Shown: positions 35,349-47,172, counted from the stretch's first letter. The stretch: 64,000 bases of DNA from Colletes latitarsis (GCF_051014445.1 NC_135137.1:31435501-31499500); one strand, 5' to 3'. The notes: a model not told the origin generated them from the letters alone. Made by a program: numbers and translations.

Positions 35349-35500
35349 CAGTAGAACCTCGATTATTGCGGGAATCTAACAAGAAACAGGATAATACACT
35401 CAGGAAGTAGTAGCTCCTCACAACTCATCTCCGCTAGTGTCCACAACTTTACTTGTTGCTAGGAAGACTCGTTATTCGTGCAATAATCGAAGTTCTACTG
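35349..35500. mobile_element. Pogo/Tigger-like miniature element
   Basis: The ends are inverted repeats: CAGTAGAACCTCGATTATTG at 35349 and, read inward from 35500, CAGTAGAACTTCGATTATTG. The CAGTRGAACCTCGATT style of end is typical of pogo/Tigger elements. The left flank ends in TA (35347-35348); the right flank starts TT, so the target duplication may have mutated. At 152 bp it has no coding capacity. Confidence 0.82.
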
Positions 35501-35569
35501 TTTTCAAGAATTGTTCAAGAATTGACTTTCCATAAGAGGGGGAATAATGTTATAAATGATATATTTAGG

Positions 35570-35796
35570 TATTGTAATGCAATAGTGATGAATATATTAC
35601 TGAGTATGTAGATAGAAAAGAATTGACAATTGTCCAACTCAATCACTCTAGAATCAATTGAATGAAACTTAGATATGTAAGAGTACAGACAACAGACACG
35701 ACAATAAATTCATCATCTCGTTAAAGTTTCCAGTTCATTATGACCTTGCACCAAAGCAGTGTTAGTTCATTGGTGCTGGAGATATCAATGACAGGC
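35570..35796 (+). repeat. Left copy of an old spaced duplication
   Basis: Words such as ACTGAGTATGTA, GAATTGACAA, ACAATAAATT, TTTCCAGTTCATTAT, GCAGTGTT and ATTGGTGCTG recur in the same order at 37318-37622. A shorter piece (GTTAAAGTTTCCAAGTCATTA) occurs at 37096. The mariner fossil begins immediately after this copy, so it probably inserted later and separated the copies. Confidence 0.65.
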
Positions 35797-35798
35797 TA

Positions 35799-36640
35799 GG
35801 GTTGTTCGATAAGTCGGTGCAAAACTAACAAAATTTGTATTATTCTACATAGTCCCCTTAAGATCAATATACTTGGTCTAGCTATTCTTAAACTTTTTTA
35901 TTCCATCCATTTAGTATGATCTATCCAGCTCTGTTCTTAATTCGATCCAAATTTCTTCAATGCAAGAAATTTTTTCACATTTGGAAATAAATCTCCTAAT
36001 TTTGAAAATATGAAGGGTAGAAAATGATTTCATGGCATAATTCCGACAATTTTGCCTGTACTATTGAAGATTAATGGTGCGTTCTGATCAAAAAGAATAC
36101 TTGTTCGCTATTTCGTTATTTATATTATCCCAGAAGACAGTGGCTATAACCTTTCCTTCTAATCGAAGTATCTTTCATTTCTTTGAAAGGTTCATTGTCT
36201 TTAACCCACTATTCTGGCTGTTGTGTCGTATCCAATTGACAATGATGGATCAACGTCTCATTTACTGTTAGAAAATAATGTAAAAATTCATTTGAATTTC
36301 ATTAAAATAGTTTTAACCTGCACTTGGAAGCCTTTTCTCGTTCACGTTTGTGACCAAACACAGCACCCATTTTACAGGCAACTTTTTCATTTGCAAGTAT
36401 TTGTGCACAATATTACGTCAATTGAAATGTCCATGGCCACCAAAATTTTATGCATTTTTAACCATCTATCGCGTATCATTATGCCATTTATTTTTTTTAA
36501 TCATTTCTGACGAAGCTTCATTCGTGTTCATTCGATCACATCAAAAAGCACTTTCGAATTATTCTAATCGAGGTATAAACTAGCCATAATATTCAGCAAG
36601 TTTGGCTTTGGTTTTGCTTCGAAAAAATAATATTTAATTA
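35799..36640 (-). mobile_element. Mariner-family element, decayed, 5' end missing
   Basis: The 3' terminal repeat starts at 35799 as GGGTTGTTCGATAAGTCGG after a TA dinucleotide (35797-35798). The transposase remnant runs on the minus strand from about 36625 down to 35843. No convincing 5' terminal repeat is seen upstream. A TTTGCACC word near 36744 is too short a match. At about 840 bp it is shorter than a full mariner (about 1.3 kb), owing to a lost N-terminus and an internal deletion. Confidence 0.8.
35843..36625 (-). pseudogene. Mariner transposase pseudogene (DD34D type)
   Basis: Read on the minus strand with frame changes, the remnant follows mariner transposase in order. An EMIKKNKWHND-like linker comes first. 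It is followed by a helix-turn-helix part (HKYLQMKKLPVKWV, about 36340-36420), a first catalytic block reading TVNETLIHH (about 36245-36268), a VFFLIRTHH stretch at the second catalytic position (about 36077-36105), LSELCHEIIFYPSYF, and the C-terminal GDYVE (35843-35860). The first catalytic Asp is Asn and the second position has lost its Asp. About 45 residues between the two blocks are missing, and many stops interrupt the frame. It encodes no active enzyme. Open frames on the plus strand here are antisense by-products. Confidence 0.85.
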
Positions 36641-37317
36641 AAACTTGAAATATCACTATTACGTATTATGAAAATTTTTCGAAAAGTTTGAGTACAGATG
36701 AACAATACATTTCGGGGACATGTATACAGTTTGACTATTTTTTGCACCTTTTCTGTGAATTCTGTTAGCTGTGTTATTATATATCCTACCACTTTCGCCT
36801 TAATTAATAATTCACTCAACTTGTTATTAATAATCTTCAAAAACAATAAGGTTAATATTGAAAAATATTCAGAAACCTCGTATCAGTTGGTCACAAAAAT
36901 ATATTATAAACGATGCGAACTACTCGAAAAGTTTCAAGTTAAATTTTGCAAACGTATCACTTGCAACAGTATACTTTAAAAACTTGACACCTTTGAAATA
37001 AATACCATTGAAAGTTTCCATGAAAAAATTGGTCAAACTACTGTGATAGAATAAATAATTAATGTTGCGTTACAACATGAATGAGAACTAATGGGTTAAA
37101 GTTTCCAAGTCATTATAATGACGCGTCGCTCGAACACAAGAACAACTTCAAATTTCGGGGACGGACTGGAGGCGATGGAAAACGCGATACTGTTTCAACT
37201 GGAAAACTCTGAACGTGTCAAGTGTCAAAGATCTGGTACTTGGTAAAGCTAGCGTATATATTTGCAATTATTTTGGAAGATTTCTATTTCATATAGTAGA
37301 ATCAATTTTTTGCAATA

Positions 37318-37622
37318 GAGTATTATACTATCCACGTGTCAATCACTCTTCACAAAAAGGAGTACACTGAGTATGTAAATATAAGAAGATTGACAAACTA
37401 TCCAGCAACTATCAAACACTGCAATGCAACGATAGTTGCACTTGTGGAAGTAGAAAGAACAAATATGTCTAATCATCACAATAAATTTATATTGTCACTA
37501 CAATTTCCAGTTCATTATAATGTCGCGCCGTAGCAGTGTTGGTTCGCGCCGCGGAAATAACAATGCGTTGCGAAGGTTTATTGGTGCTGAAGATACCAGT
37601 GACACATGTACACAATATCATC
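37318..37622 (+). repeat. Right copy of an old spaced duplication
   Basis: Pairs with 35570-35796 through the shared words listed there. It carries an extra GC-rich insert (GTTCGCGCCGCGGAAATAAC and following, about 37543-37580) that the left copy lacks. The intervening 36641-37317 is AT-rich and otherwise unremarkable. Confidence 0.62.
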
Positions 37623-37639
37623 GTGAGAAATTGGGCTCA

Positions 37640-38089
37640 CTAGCTTATTGAAACGAGCTTTCTACGAACCTGTCATTCTTTAATTCGCGAGAAGACTTAA
37701 TCGTTTGACCTGTACGAAATATATCACCACCTTTCCTAGAGTAATACGAAAATGCCTAACAGATGCACCGAATAAATCTCACCACTGTGTTCAAAAACTT
37801 GGACGAAAAATGTCGGTGCAAATTTGCAGTCTATAAATTCAATTTTCAATTTTCACGATAGTAAAACCGTCGAAAACTGATCACAATATTCTCCTCGGCT
37901 CTGTACACGACACACAGTAATTTCGTCACGGATGAAGCTAGTAATTTTGGAATCATCGGCTCGTTAGATCGAGAACACAAAGTTCGAGGAATTTTCAGTT
38001 AGTGAGAACCGAAATAAATAAAATACAACTAACACTGGAAGAATCAAGTCGAGGGTCTGTACGAATAAACAAAGATTGTACTTACTTCT
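37640..38089. other. AT-rich spacer
   Basis: No supported feature. Confidence 0.4.
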
Positions 38090-39340
38090 TGAGCTCGAAG
38101 GAGTGACAGTCGACGACGACGAGGGATCGCAGGTCGCCGCGAGGGCGGCGGAAAATCCGCGCGTGTCCCGCCACTGTGGAAACGCGGTCACTGGTGGAAG
38201 GCTCGGTCCCTCGTTTCGGGTTCAGATGACAAGAACGCGCGTTTACGATATTCAAAAAGAGGAGCCGGTGTACCCGTGATCGACGTTAGCCAGCCCAAAC
38301 GAGATCCGTCCAAACCGTCCGCGCCGCGACGTCGACGACGGGCGCCGATTTTCCACGAGCAACCCCGAGAGGTCGTACACAGCGTTCGGTAGGAGGACGC
38401 CGGTAGGAAGAGGAGGTGGAGAACGAAGAGACGGAGGTGGAAGTGGAAGGAGCCAGAAGAGGATTTCGAGCTGGTATTGGTGAGGAGAGAGGACCCGCCG
38501 CGTCGCTACACCGTCGGGACGCGTTCGTTGTGCACGCTCGTGAGGAGTTAGATTAGAGGAGAGGAGAGAAACAGAGAGGGCCGGGGCAACACACAGACGG
38601 GGAGGAAAGGGAGGGAAACGACGAAGGAGAGAAGCGAGAGGAGGCTGGATGCGCGCTACCGCGAACTGGTGGTGGTGAGAGTAAAACTTTTCTCGCTTGT
38701 GTTCGTACGCACGCATCGACTCGCCTTCGAGGAAGGGAGCAAGGGGACACGGTCGGAAAGAGAGGAGCAGAGAGGCGGACGAAGGCGGAGAAGGAGAAAG
38801 ATAGGGCGTAGTACGATTTTGCTGGTACGGAGACGAGCTTCCAAGCAAAACGCGTGGTCCACCTCCGAGTTATTTCCTTTTCCAGCCACCCTACCGACCA
38901 CCCAACCCCCGGTCCCTTCTCCTACGCCCTACCGCCCCGCGACCCACCCCCCAGGCTGCCTGGACGGCGCAAATTATTACCCGTCGCAGGTGCATTTTTT
39001 CTGCTCCTCTGGCTTCTCTACGCCGTTCTCGCGGCGAGCTTTCTTCTCCAGCGTCCGGGGAATGTGTCCAACGCGTGACGGAAAGTCCCGAGGAACCCGT
39101 CCATCGCGTGCTTTCCTTCCAGCTTTACCTTCTATCGAACCGAGAACCCGCAATTTGATCGCCCGAATGGCGGATTAATTCGAAAACTAAGATGAGGACT
39201 TCGGTGGAAGAAACGAGCGAGATTGCAGAAGAAAAGAAAAGAAAGGAGAGGGGAGACGTTGGTCGAGTACTTGCGAGAGAGGTAAGAACGTAGCCCTCTG
39301 GTGGCGAGTACGGGAAGTGTCGTCACAGGACGTACGGTTC
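38090..39340. promoter_or_regulatory. CpG island with strong strand asymmetry and a donor-like site
   Basis: The plus strand is purine-rich at about 38400-38660 and 38740-38810, then C-rich at about 38880-38960. The longest frame of the window (minus 38252-38848, 198 codons) is Ser/Pro/Leu-rich and follows from this composition. At about 39279, GAGAGAG|GTAAGAAC matches a good splice donor, so a non-coding first exon on the plus strand could end here. No acceptor or coding exon follows that I can recognise. Confidence 0.35.
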
Positions 39341-39567
39341 ATACGACTGTTCTTACTTATTTTGAATGCATAGATTCGCCCTCTGAAATAGAATATCTCG
39401 TTTCGTATGCTTGTTCACGCTTAACACTTTGTGCTACAATATTATGTACTTGACCGACATTGTAAAATTTTATTTCTGAAGGTTTTTTCCAGAATGCTAA
39501 CGATGAATCCAAAGTCAAATGTCTAAAATTCGAAATAGTCAATGTAACGTGGCCCCTGCTGGGATTA

Positions 39568-39713
39568 TATGTACGTCAGTCTGATTCATAAACACTGTCT
39601 ATAGCTTATTATTATATTAAAAAGTAACGCACTATTTCTATACAGTGCATTACTTTGTTATTATAAGAATAATAAGCTTTAGACACTGTTTATTAAATAG
39701 ACTGACGTACTTA
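39568..39713. mobile_element. Foldback miniature element with TA flanks
   Basis: Almost the whole element is an inverted repeat. The left arm starts TATGTACGTCAGTCT and runs through AACACTGTCTATAGCTTATT. The right arm returns AATAAGCTTTAGACACTGTT and ends AGACTGACGTACTTA. Only a short loop near 39636-39642 separates the arms. TA occurs on both sides (39566-39567 and 39714-39715), suggesting a Tc1/mariner-type target. No coding capacity. Confidence 0.86.
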
Positions 39714-39836
39714 TAGTCTCAAGTTAATGTGCGTTACGTTTGATGCGATGTGGAACCGTATATTTGCTCAAAGAAACGTAAAAGCTAGGAATATGTGTTG
39801 CAGTGTCAAAGAAATGTAGATTATGTAGAAACATAA

Positions 39837-40036
39837 CCCTCTATAGGTCGAATTTTTGTCTTGAACATAAACTTGCAAGATATTTTGGTATTTCAGGTCA
39901 CCAATATTGTTATTGATTTTCTCACAGGCATTATATAATTAAGATGTATACGTCATTTTGTGAAAAAACTAAAATTATTTGGTAAAATATCGATATATTA
40001 GCATGTGACTTGAAACTTACACGGCCCCATAGAGGG
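39837..40036. mobile_element. TTAA-type short element family D
   Basis: The left end reads CCCTCTATAGGTC after ATAA (39833-39836). The right end, read inward, is CCCTCTATGGGGCC and is followed by TTAA (40037-40040). About 200 bp, non-coding. The left ATAA is one base from the expected TTAA. Confidence 0.75.
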
Positions 40037-40040
40037 TTAA

Positions 40041-41870
40041 TATATCAACTGATAAAGTTACGTCACACATTCTGTATATGCCTCGAACAAACTATATAAA
40101 AAAATTTGGAGTTGCTAAATCATCGATTGAAAAATATTTTTTAAATTGGAAAAATAAATTTGAACTTGCGATGATTGACATTAAATAATTCACGAGGATA
40201 GGAAAATTCCAACATGCATAGTAGTATGCATGCAAACGAAACCGTAAGAAACTTGTAATATAGTAATGTGTCGAGTAATAAGATATCGAAGATAGAGGGA
40301 AAAAATCGTGAACTTCGCTGTTCGTCGGAAGAAACATTTTTTAGACTACGGTAATTCTTACGATGCGGATGAAGTAAAGAGCCCGGGTACCACTTTCAAA
40401 CTCCTTGATGCACGGTCTGAATGTTGCTCGACGGACAAACTCAGAGCTCGCAAAACTACTGATTTCAAGCATTCTGTAGTCTACGTATTATATTAGTAAA
40501 GTTATTCCGCGTTCGGAGAGGGAAACGACGAATGCAAGTACAAAGGACTTTTAAACGATAGAAGTTTCTCGGCAGTTTCTTAACAGAGCTCGCTGGAATG
40601 TTTAACTTGTTAGTCGATACTTTATTAATATTTGTAGAAAGACAGTAAACAACCCGGCGATTCTTACGAGATATCTCAATTTCAGTGAAAATATAATATT
40701 ACCACGGTTGCGTGTAATAACTTTCGAAAAATACAGATTCGCTATAAAGCACGTTCGTTCGTATCGACTGATTAAGGCAAATTCCAACATCCACAGTGAA
40801 ATGTGAAAGTTAGAGTACTCCGGTGGTAGAATTCGTTTCACTAGCTTTCACAATGTTAGCGTGTGTCGAGATTGAGTTAATAAGTTTTCTTGCATGAGAG
40901 TGTCGTAAATTATTAAAAAGTAGAAAAAAAACGTTTGGGAGCATCGATGCAATTATTAGTGAAGCTGCAGAACATTCTGATCTTTTACAGAAAATTCTAT
41001 CTTTGATGCAGAAGGTTGACACCTTGATTGATGATTAAAATTCATGCAATTCATTAAAAGTAAAGACTAATTTGTCCATTGGTCAGTTTGGATATTCATT
41101 TTAAACAAAATGCAAATGAAAACAATGTTTACATCTTCCGCATTGTACGTCCAAACGATTGTCTGACCAAAACTGTCCATTTCTACTTACGCATGATAAC
41201 CCAAATTCTATTTGGTATCTGGAAATAATTATACGACTGGTGAATAATAATGATGGAATATAAATAAAAGTATAAATTCTATTAAACACAAACTTCCAAT
41301 TGTATCCACCCGAAAGCGAGAAAATATAGACTAATTACTACAAATTTATCGTAATAATGTAGAAAGCGTATTTGTTTTGTGGTGCAGGTTCACTGATTGT
41401 ACGAAAATATATCGAAAGAACTTGTCTGCACATTGGATCTCTCTCATTTCTTGTAATTGATTGATTAATGATGTGTGTTTCTCAATACAGCAAATAAGGA
41501 ATGAACTATCACGAATGGATAGTAAAAAAGGTCACAATAAAATTGATTTAACGAAGTCTCTTTCTATTGAATGAAACCTAATATGTAGATAATCAATTCA
41601 AACGGTTACAATACCAAGTACTAAACCAATTTAATCGATACATAAAAGATTTCTATCGAAATTTTAGTCACTCTTTAGATACTTCGTACACTTTAATTCT
41701 CTAGTCAAGAATAAAAATTCTTTTCACAAAAACTTTAACGCGATATCTCATAAGCTGAATGACATACTGAACTTGTACAATGAACGCGCAAGATTCAATC
41801 TTCGTATTCAAGATCACAATATTTGAGTAGAACGATTATAAATACAGAAACTTTTGATGCCACACTAAAA
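40041..41870. other. AT-rich spacer
   Basis: Short frames (40308-40496, 40602-40841, 40810-41022 and others) have no recognisable domain. No repeat or RNA gene was identified in 1.8 kb. Confidence 0.45.
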
Positions 41871-41879
41871 GTGTCGTTA

Positions 41880-42990
41880 GTTTAGCAACGATCCGACCCG
41901 ATCAGTTTACGTTTTAACTTTTCACGGTGATTCCGACGTTGCAACGCGAGGAAAGCACAAGAGCGATCCAACGAAGAGGACCTCGCGATCGCGAGTCTCG
42001 CGGAGTCTTCCGTTGACCAGTCAACGAACGAAAGAGAGCAAAAGCGAGACGGTACGTGGAAACCGAACATGCCTTATGATCGCGGACAGCAGCTCGTCCT
42101 TCGACGGTAGGCGGGCTACCGAACGTCGAGTTTAATGCAGATTAAGGAGCGCGGGGGCTGGAGGGTCCTTTGTAGAACGCGTTTCGTTCGGTATTAGCTG
42201 GAAGTAGCTCGTAGAACCGTGGTATTACCTGGAATTACGTCTCAATCTACCGTGGCCGTCGACTAAACTAATATTAAAACTTTTAACGTAGTTAGAGCCC
42301 GGCCCGTGGTTGCTTTACCGTCCGTGAAGCTTCTCTCTCTTTCTCCCGCTTCCTCCTCGCCTCTCTGCACCCTTCACCTTTGGTCCTCTCTCTCCCTCTC
42401 TCTCTCTCTCATTCTCCCTGTCTCTCTTTGTGTATGTGTGTACGGGTTGCATTGACCGTTACTGAACTTTGATGTGTTTCCTGCGCAAAATTCACCTCCG
42501 AAGTCATAAATTAGCTACGGAGACCGATGCGTCTCTCCCTTTGGCCACCACCCCTTGAAGCTGCACCAATACACCCGGCCCTCAGCCGCTGCTCGAGAGA
42601 CGGTCAAAAGCAAGCGAGCAGCACGGTATCTCCGACGGATCCCTCGAAATTGTCCGCGCGCCTCGATCGAGAATAAACTCACTTTTCGCCGGATCTCCGG
42701 GAACGCGTTCTTCCACCCTTACGGCTGAATATTTATCGGCGACGATGGACGTCGGATCGACGGGCACCGTGTAGTTTGCATGCGACCGTTAGCGAATCGC
42801 GAATACCATCGGGTATCTCGAGGCTTGCAACACGTTTGCAACGACCGAGGATGTCCGGCCTCGAACGGTTAGAATTTCATATTTTACACGGCGCGTCGAT
42901 TCGTGGGCGGACCTTCGCGATCGTTATTCTTGTGTCCTTCAATTTTCTCCATTCATTAGCCGCCGGGGTTCGTCAAACGTGATTCGAATA
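41880..42990. other. GC-rich island with CT-rich tract
   Basis: CpG-rich DNA containing the palindrome CTCGCGATCGCGAG near 41983 and the inverted pair CGTTGACCAGTCAACG near 42012. A pyrimidine tract runs at 42327-42431 with a (CT)n core at about 42386-42410, a possible GAGA-factor target. No gene is recognised. Confidence 0.45.
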
Positions 42991-43900
42991 GAAAATCGGT
43001 AATTTACTTATTTATTTACGGGCAAATAACCCATCGATTTAGAAAACTTATCAGTTCAGCGTACATTTTATTATTATTATTAATTTATTAACAGGAATAA
43101 ACCCTTTAGTACAAAAGACATTTAAGGAACTACAAATGTGGATTTTACATACTCAAGTATTATCGCTTGTAAAATTTTGACAAAATAAATTAACATTTTA
43201 AATAATCAACAGATACAGGTAATTGTAAAATTTTAGATTAAATATGGTCTTTGTCAGAATCAGTGTAAGCAGAGTTCGACGCTTTTTAATGGACAACAGG
43301 TCATAAATAATGCATAGAATGACTATTCGAAAGAAACTTATTTTTCGTATTAAGTAATATTTCCTATAATATAACCCTAAATTTCCCTATTTTTCCTACA
43401 CGAATAAAATATTACAATTTATTCGACAGTGTCCATTATGTCCTTGATTTAATATGGAAGCAACGATTGTAAAATCGAGATCCAGAGTTACTAAACGAAA
43501 AGCAAAATAATCGTGATTTCTTTTATTTCATTTTATAAATCACATGATATTATGTTTGAAACATCAAATAAATAAGAAAACTCGTTCGAGATTAGTCTCT
43601 ACTTATTTCTACGTAAACGACGAAATTCAGTAACAAGGGGTAACTTCTACAACTTTAATTCCTAATTTAATTCCTTTAATCATTCCTAAAAAGTATTCTC
43701 CAATAACGTGTTCCAAACTGCCTTTAGAATGTCCTAACAGTGGGCAAAATTTAAAACTATGCAAGAAAAACGAGGTTTGTTGACGTTGGTGAACATTCAA
43801 AGTTCAAAGTATACGTCTTGAACCTTATTCACATCAACATCGAGTTTCCATTCGTTTATTTTTAATCAACCCTCTGTCAGTTTCGTTTCTGCCAATTATT
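42991..43900. other. AT-rich spacer
   Basis: No supported feature. Confidence 0.45.
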
Positions 43901-44522
43901 TGAATATGTATATTTCAGTGGTACATTATAGCCCTCTCACGCTTTCGTTGTACTTGGCTTCAACGAAGGTTCACGCGCAGTTCATTTATTCAGCAGTCAA
44001 CCAAAATCGAATTGATTCGTTAATGTCTCCGTTTAAAGCGCGACGTTCCCGAGAAATAGTGGCCGTTACCTCTCCTCTGGACAGAACAAGAAGTTTTTAT
44101 TCCGACGCTTAAGAAACGGTCATGTCCTGGCAGATCAGAGTTACTCCATTTAGAATCTATTAAGTGGATTAAGTTCCACCAATGAAGTACTCCTTCCAGC
44201 TCCTCTCTCTCCCTCCTTCCTTTCGCCAACCGTTGGCAACTTCTGCTTCTTTCAGCTTCCTCCGAAAGTTCCACGGTAAGGAACTGCTGTTTGGGAAGGA
44301 GCGCTGGTAGGAGGTAGAATTGAAAATTCACGCGAAAATTTACGCAAGGAAACGTAAAACCGCAAGGAAGGCGCAAACGCGAAATCTATTACCAGGAAAT
44401 GAACGGACGGAAAATTATGCGAGGAAGGAAGCAACAAACTCCGTTACGTAAATGAACCATCGAAAAATAGGGTTTGAACGATCATTGAGGAAACAAGATC
44501 AATCGTAAAATTTTGCAATTGA
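43901..44522. other. Moderately GC-rich patch
   Basis: Mixed sequence with overlapping short frames on both strands (plus 43900-44112, minus 44020-44376). No known family. No gene called. Confidence 0.35.
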
Positions 44523-44852
44523 TTTTTCACATTAAAAGTCATCATTTTAATTTCTTTGATATGTCTCACATATTCTAATTAATTCTATCTTCAATCGGAT
44601 CCATTTTGAAGTAAACATCATCGAATATTGTACATATTCACCTAGTATTGTAACCTAACGACGCACAACAGTTTTTCATATTGAAAGTCATAATTTTAAT
44701 TTGTTTGCTACGTTCTACTTGTTCACATATTCTACGAATAACTTTCATTTGCAACAGATCAATTCTGAAATAAGTATCACCGATTATTATAAATATTGTA
44801 TGAAAATGTGTTAAGGAAGGTTCCAGTATTGCAACCTAACGACGTACAACAC
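44523..44852 (+). repeat. Two-copy tandem duplication, period about 150-185 bp
   Basis: Units 44523-44668 and 44669-44852 share TTTTTCA-ATT-AAAGTCAT, ATTTTAATTT, TTCACATATTCTA and CAGTATTG-AACCTAACGACG-ACAAC. The second has small insertions. Moderately diverged. Confidence 0.82.
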
Positions 44853-46679
44853 GGTGTAAAGAGCTTTGATTTGCTACGATAGCATGTTGCTCATCAATTA
44901 CTCACAACGTATGCACCGATGTCCACGACAATAGGGATTAACGTCTTGCGTACATAGGAACGTACTGATACGTAACACTATCGCTTTGGATGTAACAGGG
45001 ACTCTATACCCAGCGTAGAATTATGGTAGAATTCTGTCGGTTTGGATTGCAGAATGTAGTCGGTTAGATTGACAACAAGTGGAATAGCAAGCAGTAGTTA
45101 GACGAAGCGAACTAAACCGTTTCTGAAGTTTCAAGAGTAGATAGAACGAACTATTTTCATCTTCCAAGTCAATAGAGAAAAATCTAAATCAATACCAGAG
45201 TACTCTAGAAACTTTAAACGAGTGGCCAACGTGCAATTATTACAACTTACGCATGTTTTTTTGTATATTAAAGATGATATTTGATCAAAGTGAGGGTACG
45301 ACACTCGAATCAATTAGTCACGAAATAAAATGGTTAAAATTGCTTCCTATCCCGCGACAGTGTGTAAAATTCTAATTAGGGGAGTGTCGATATCCGAGAA
45401 TATTCTTAACACGTATCGCGACGGTTTTAGCGCAATGGTTAAGAATCTTCTATATTCAACGCGTGCAAGGCCGGGTATTACAGACGTTTAAATTCCTCCT
45501 TCGCTCTGCTTCATCATTAAGAGCCTTACGATTAGTATTTACACACCATCAGCAGCCGTGTTCCTTACATTTCCGTTAATTAACCTTCATATAATTGCCG
45601 CTGCGAGTTTCGTCGAAAGTACATCGAGCATAAAGTAAGCGTGCAGCTGAAAATAAATCGATACGTTTCCGAGTTTGGTATTACTCGCGTTCAACGTAAA
45701 TTTCTTAAACCCTATACTTAACAATTTTCATAAGTTATTCGATGTTGTACGCGTTACGATGACGTCGATGAATTTTGTATAACATCTACACAGTCAATAT
45801 TCATTTCCTCCTGCGTTTGCGATTCATTGACATTTACTGTCAATTCCATACAATCTTTTCTTTGAGAATTGTAAATGAATACGAAGGAGGTCAGTAATGG
45901 CATAAGTGGTAGCTACATGATTCCTCCTACCAGAATACTTTCTTGCGTATTACGATGGAAACTTGTGAAATAACGCCTATACTGAGAATCGGAACCATTG
46001 TTCATGACTTCGATACGTATGATTGGCAAAAGTTTCATTATTAATTCAATATTTTGGTTTCAGTGTAGACGTGTACGCGTGGACTAACGATGTGTCTAAT
46101 TTCATGCAACGAACACTTGTGAAAAATGTATTTATTACTTCGGTGCAATTATTACTTTGTAATATTGTTTAATTCAAGTGTGCAACGAACCTACGACAAA
46201 TGGATGTTAGGTATGTATGTGGTAATATGAATCTCTTTAAAGAAATTCTTGAATTTCTTGAAATATAAGATTTCTATGGAATTATTTAATGAGTGATTCT
46301 AAACAAATTTTTAGTAATGATGGACTGTAATTCAATAATACATAATTGTCTCCAGAAAATGTCACTCTTTGTAAATTACGAATTAAAAAGATGAAGATGT
46401 AGTAATCCTATAGCTCAGTCCTGGGATTGGAACATGAAATGGAAAAGTTACAAAAATTAATTTGATCTGCTGGTAGAATTATATTCCAAACAATTTCAGA
46501 AATAAGAAGGAAACTCTTCTTTACGGTTGAAAACGAAGTTATCAAATGCACGAGTTTAAGTAAGGTTTTGCAACCATTTCGTTTTACGTTGCAACTGCGA
46601 AGCTAACTTTTCTCGGTGCTTTACATTTTTAATTTTTAATTTATTGAGAACGAAATATTTGTAGAATTACAAATCATTA
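44853..46679. other. Mostly AT-rich spacer
   Basis: No gene, RNA or repeat seen in 1.8 kb. A CG-bearing patch lies at 45400-45680. Confidence 0.4.
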
Positions 46680-47172
46680 TTCAACGATCCATCGTGGACA
46701 AAATATTCCTGAATTATTGTTCTATAATTGATAATATCGAAACGTTTATTTCAACGAATTTAAGAAAGAAAACAAATTCTTCTTCACGGTTGAAGAATTA
46801 TTTATTGTTCATTTTATTTCAACGAATTTAAGAAAGAAGAAGAAACTCTTCTTCACGGTTGAAGAATTATTTATTATTCGTTAACCCATTGTGGACCAAA
46901 TATTCCTGAATTATTGTTCTATAATTGATGATATCGAAACGTTTATTTCAACGAATTTAAGAAAGAAGAAGAAACTCTTCTTCATGGTTGAAAAATTATT
47001 TATTATTTATTTTATTTCAACGAATTTAAGAAGAAGAAACTCTTCTTCACGGTTGAAGAATTATTTATTGCTCATTAACCCATCATGGACCAAATATTCT
47101 TGAATTGTTGTTCTATAATTGATAATATCGAAACGTTTATTTAAACGAATTTAAGAAAGAAAACAAATTCTT
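46680..47172 (+). repeat. Nested tandem repeat, about 197-bp period with inner 60-70 bp units
   Basis: An outer block beginning near TGTGGACCAAATATTCCTG recurs at about 46692, 46889 and 47083. Each is followed by ATTATTGTTCTATAATTGAT and ATATCGAAACGTTTATTT. Inside each full block, TTTCAACGAATTTAAGAA plus a CTCTTCTTCACGGTTGAAGA-like word occurs twice. The last block is truncated. The 70-codon frame at 46891-47103 spans this repeat and is not a gene. Confidence 0.9.

Noticed and set aside
36074..36583. Plus-strand frames at 36074-36271, 36223-36510 and 36350-36583
   Set aside because: They are antisense to the decayed mariner transposase and explained by it.
38252..38848. 198-codon minus-strand open frame
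   Set aside because: Ser/Pro/Leu-rich peptide dictated by a purine-rich plus strand. Plus-strand frames are open over part of it and no domain is visible.
45420..45480. TTTTAGCGCAATGGTTAAGAA resembling part of a tRNA D-arm
   Set aside because: No matching T-arm or acceptor stem follows, so it is not a tRNA gene.
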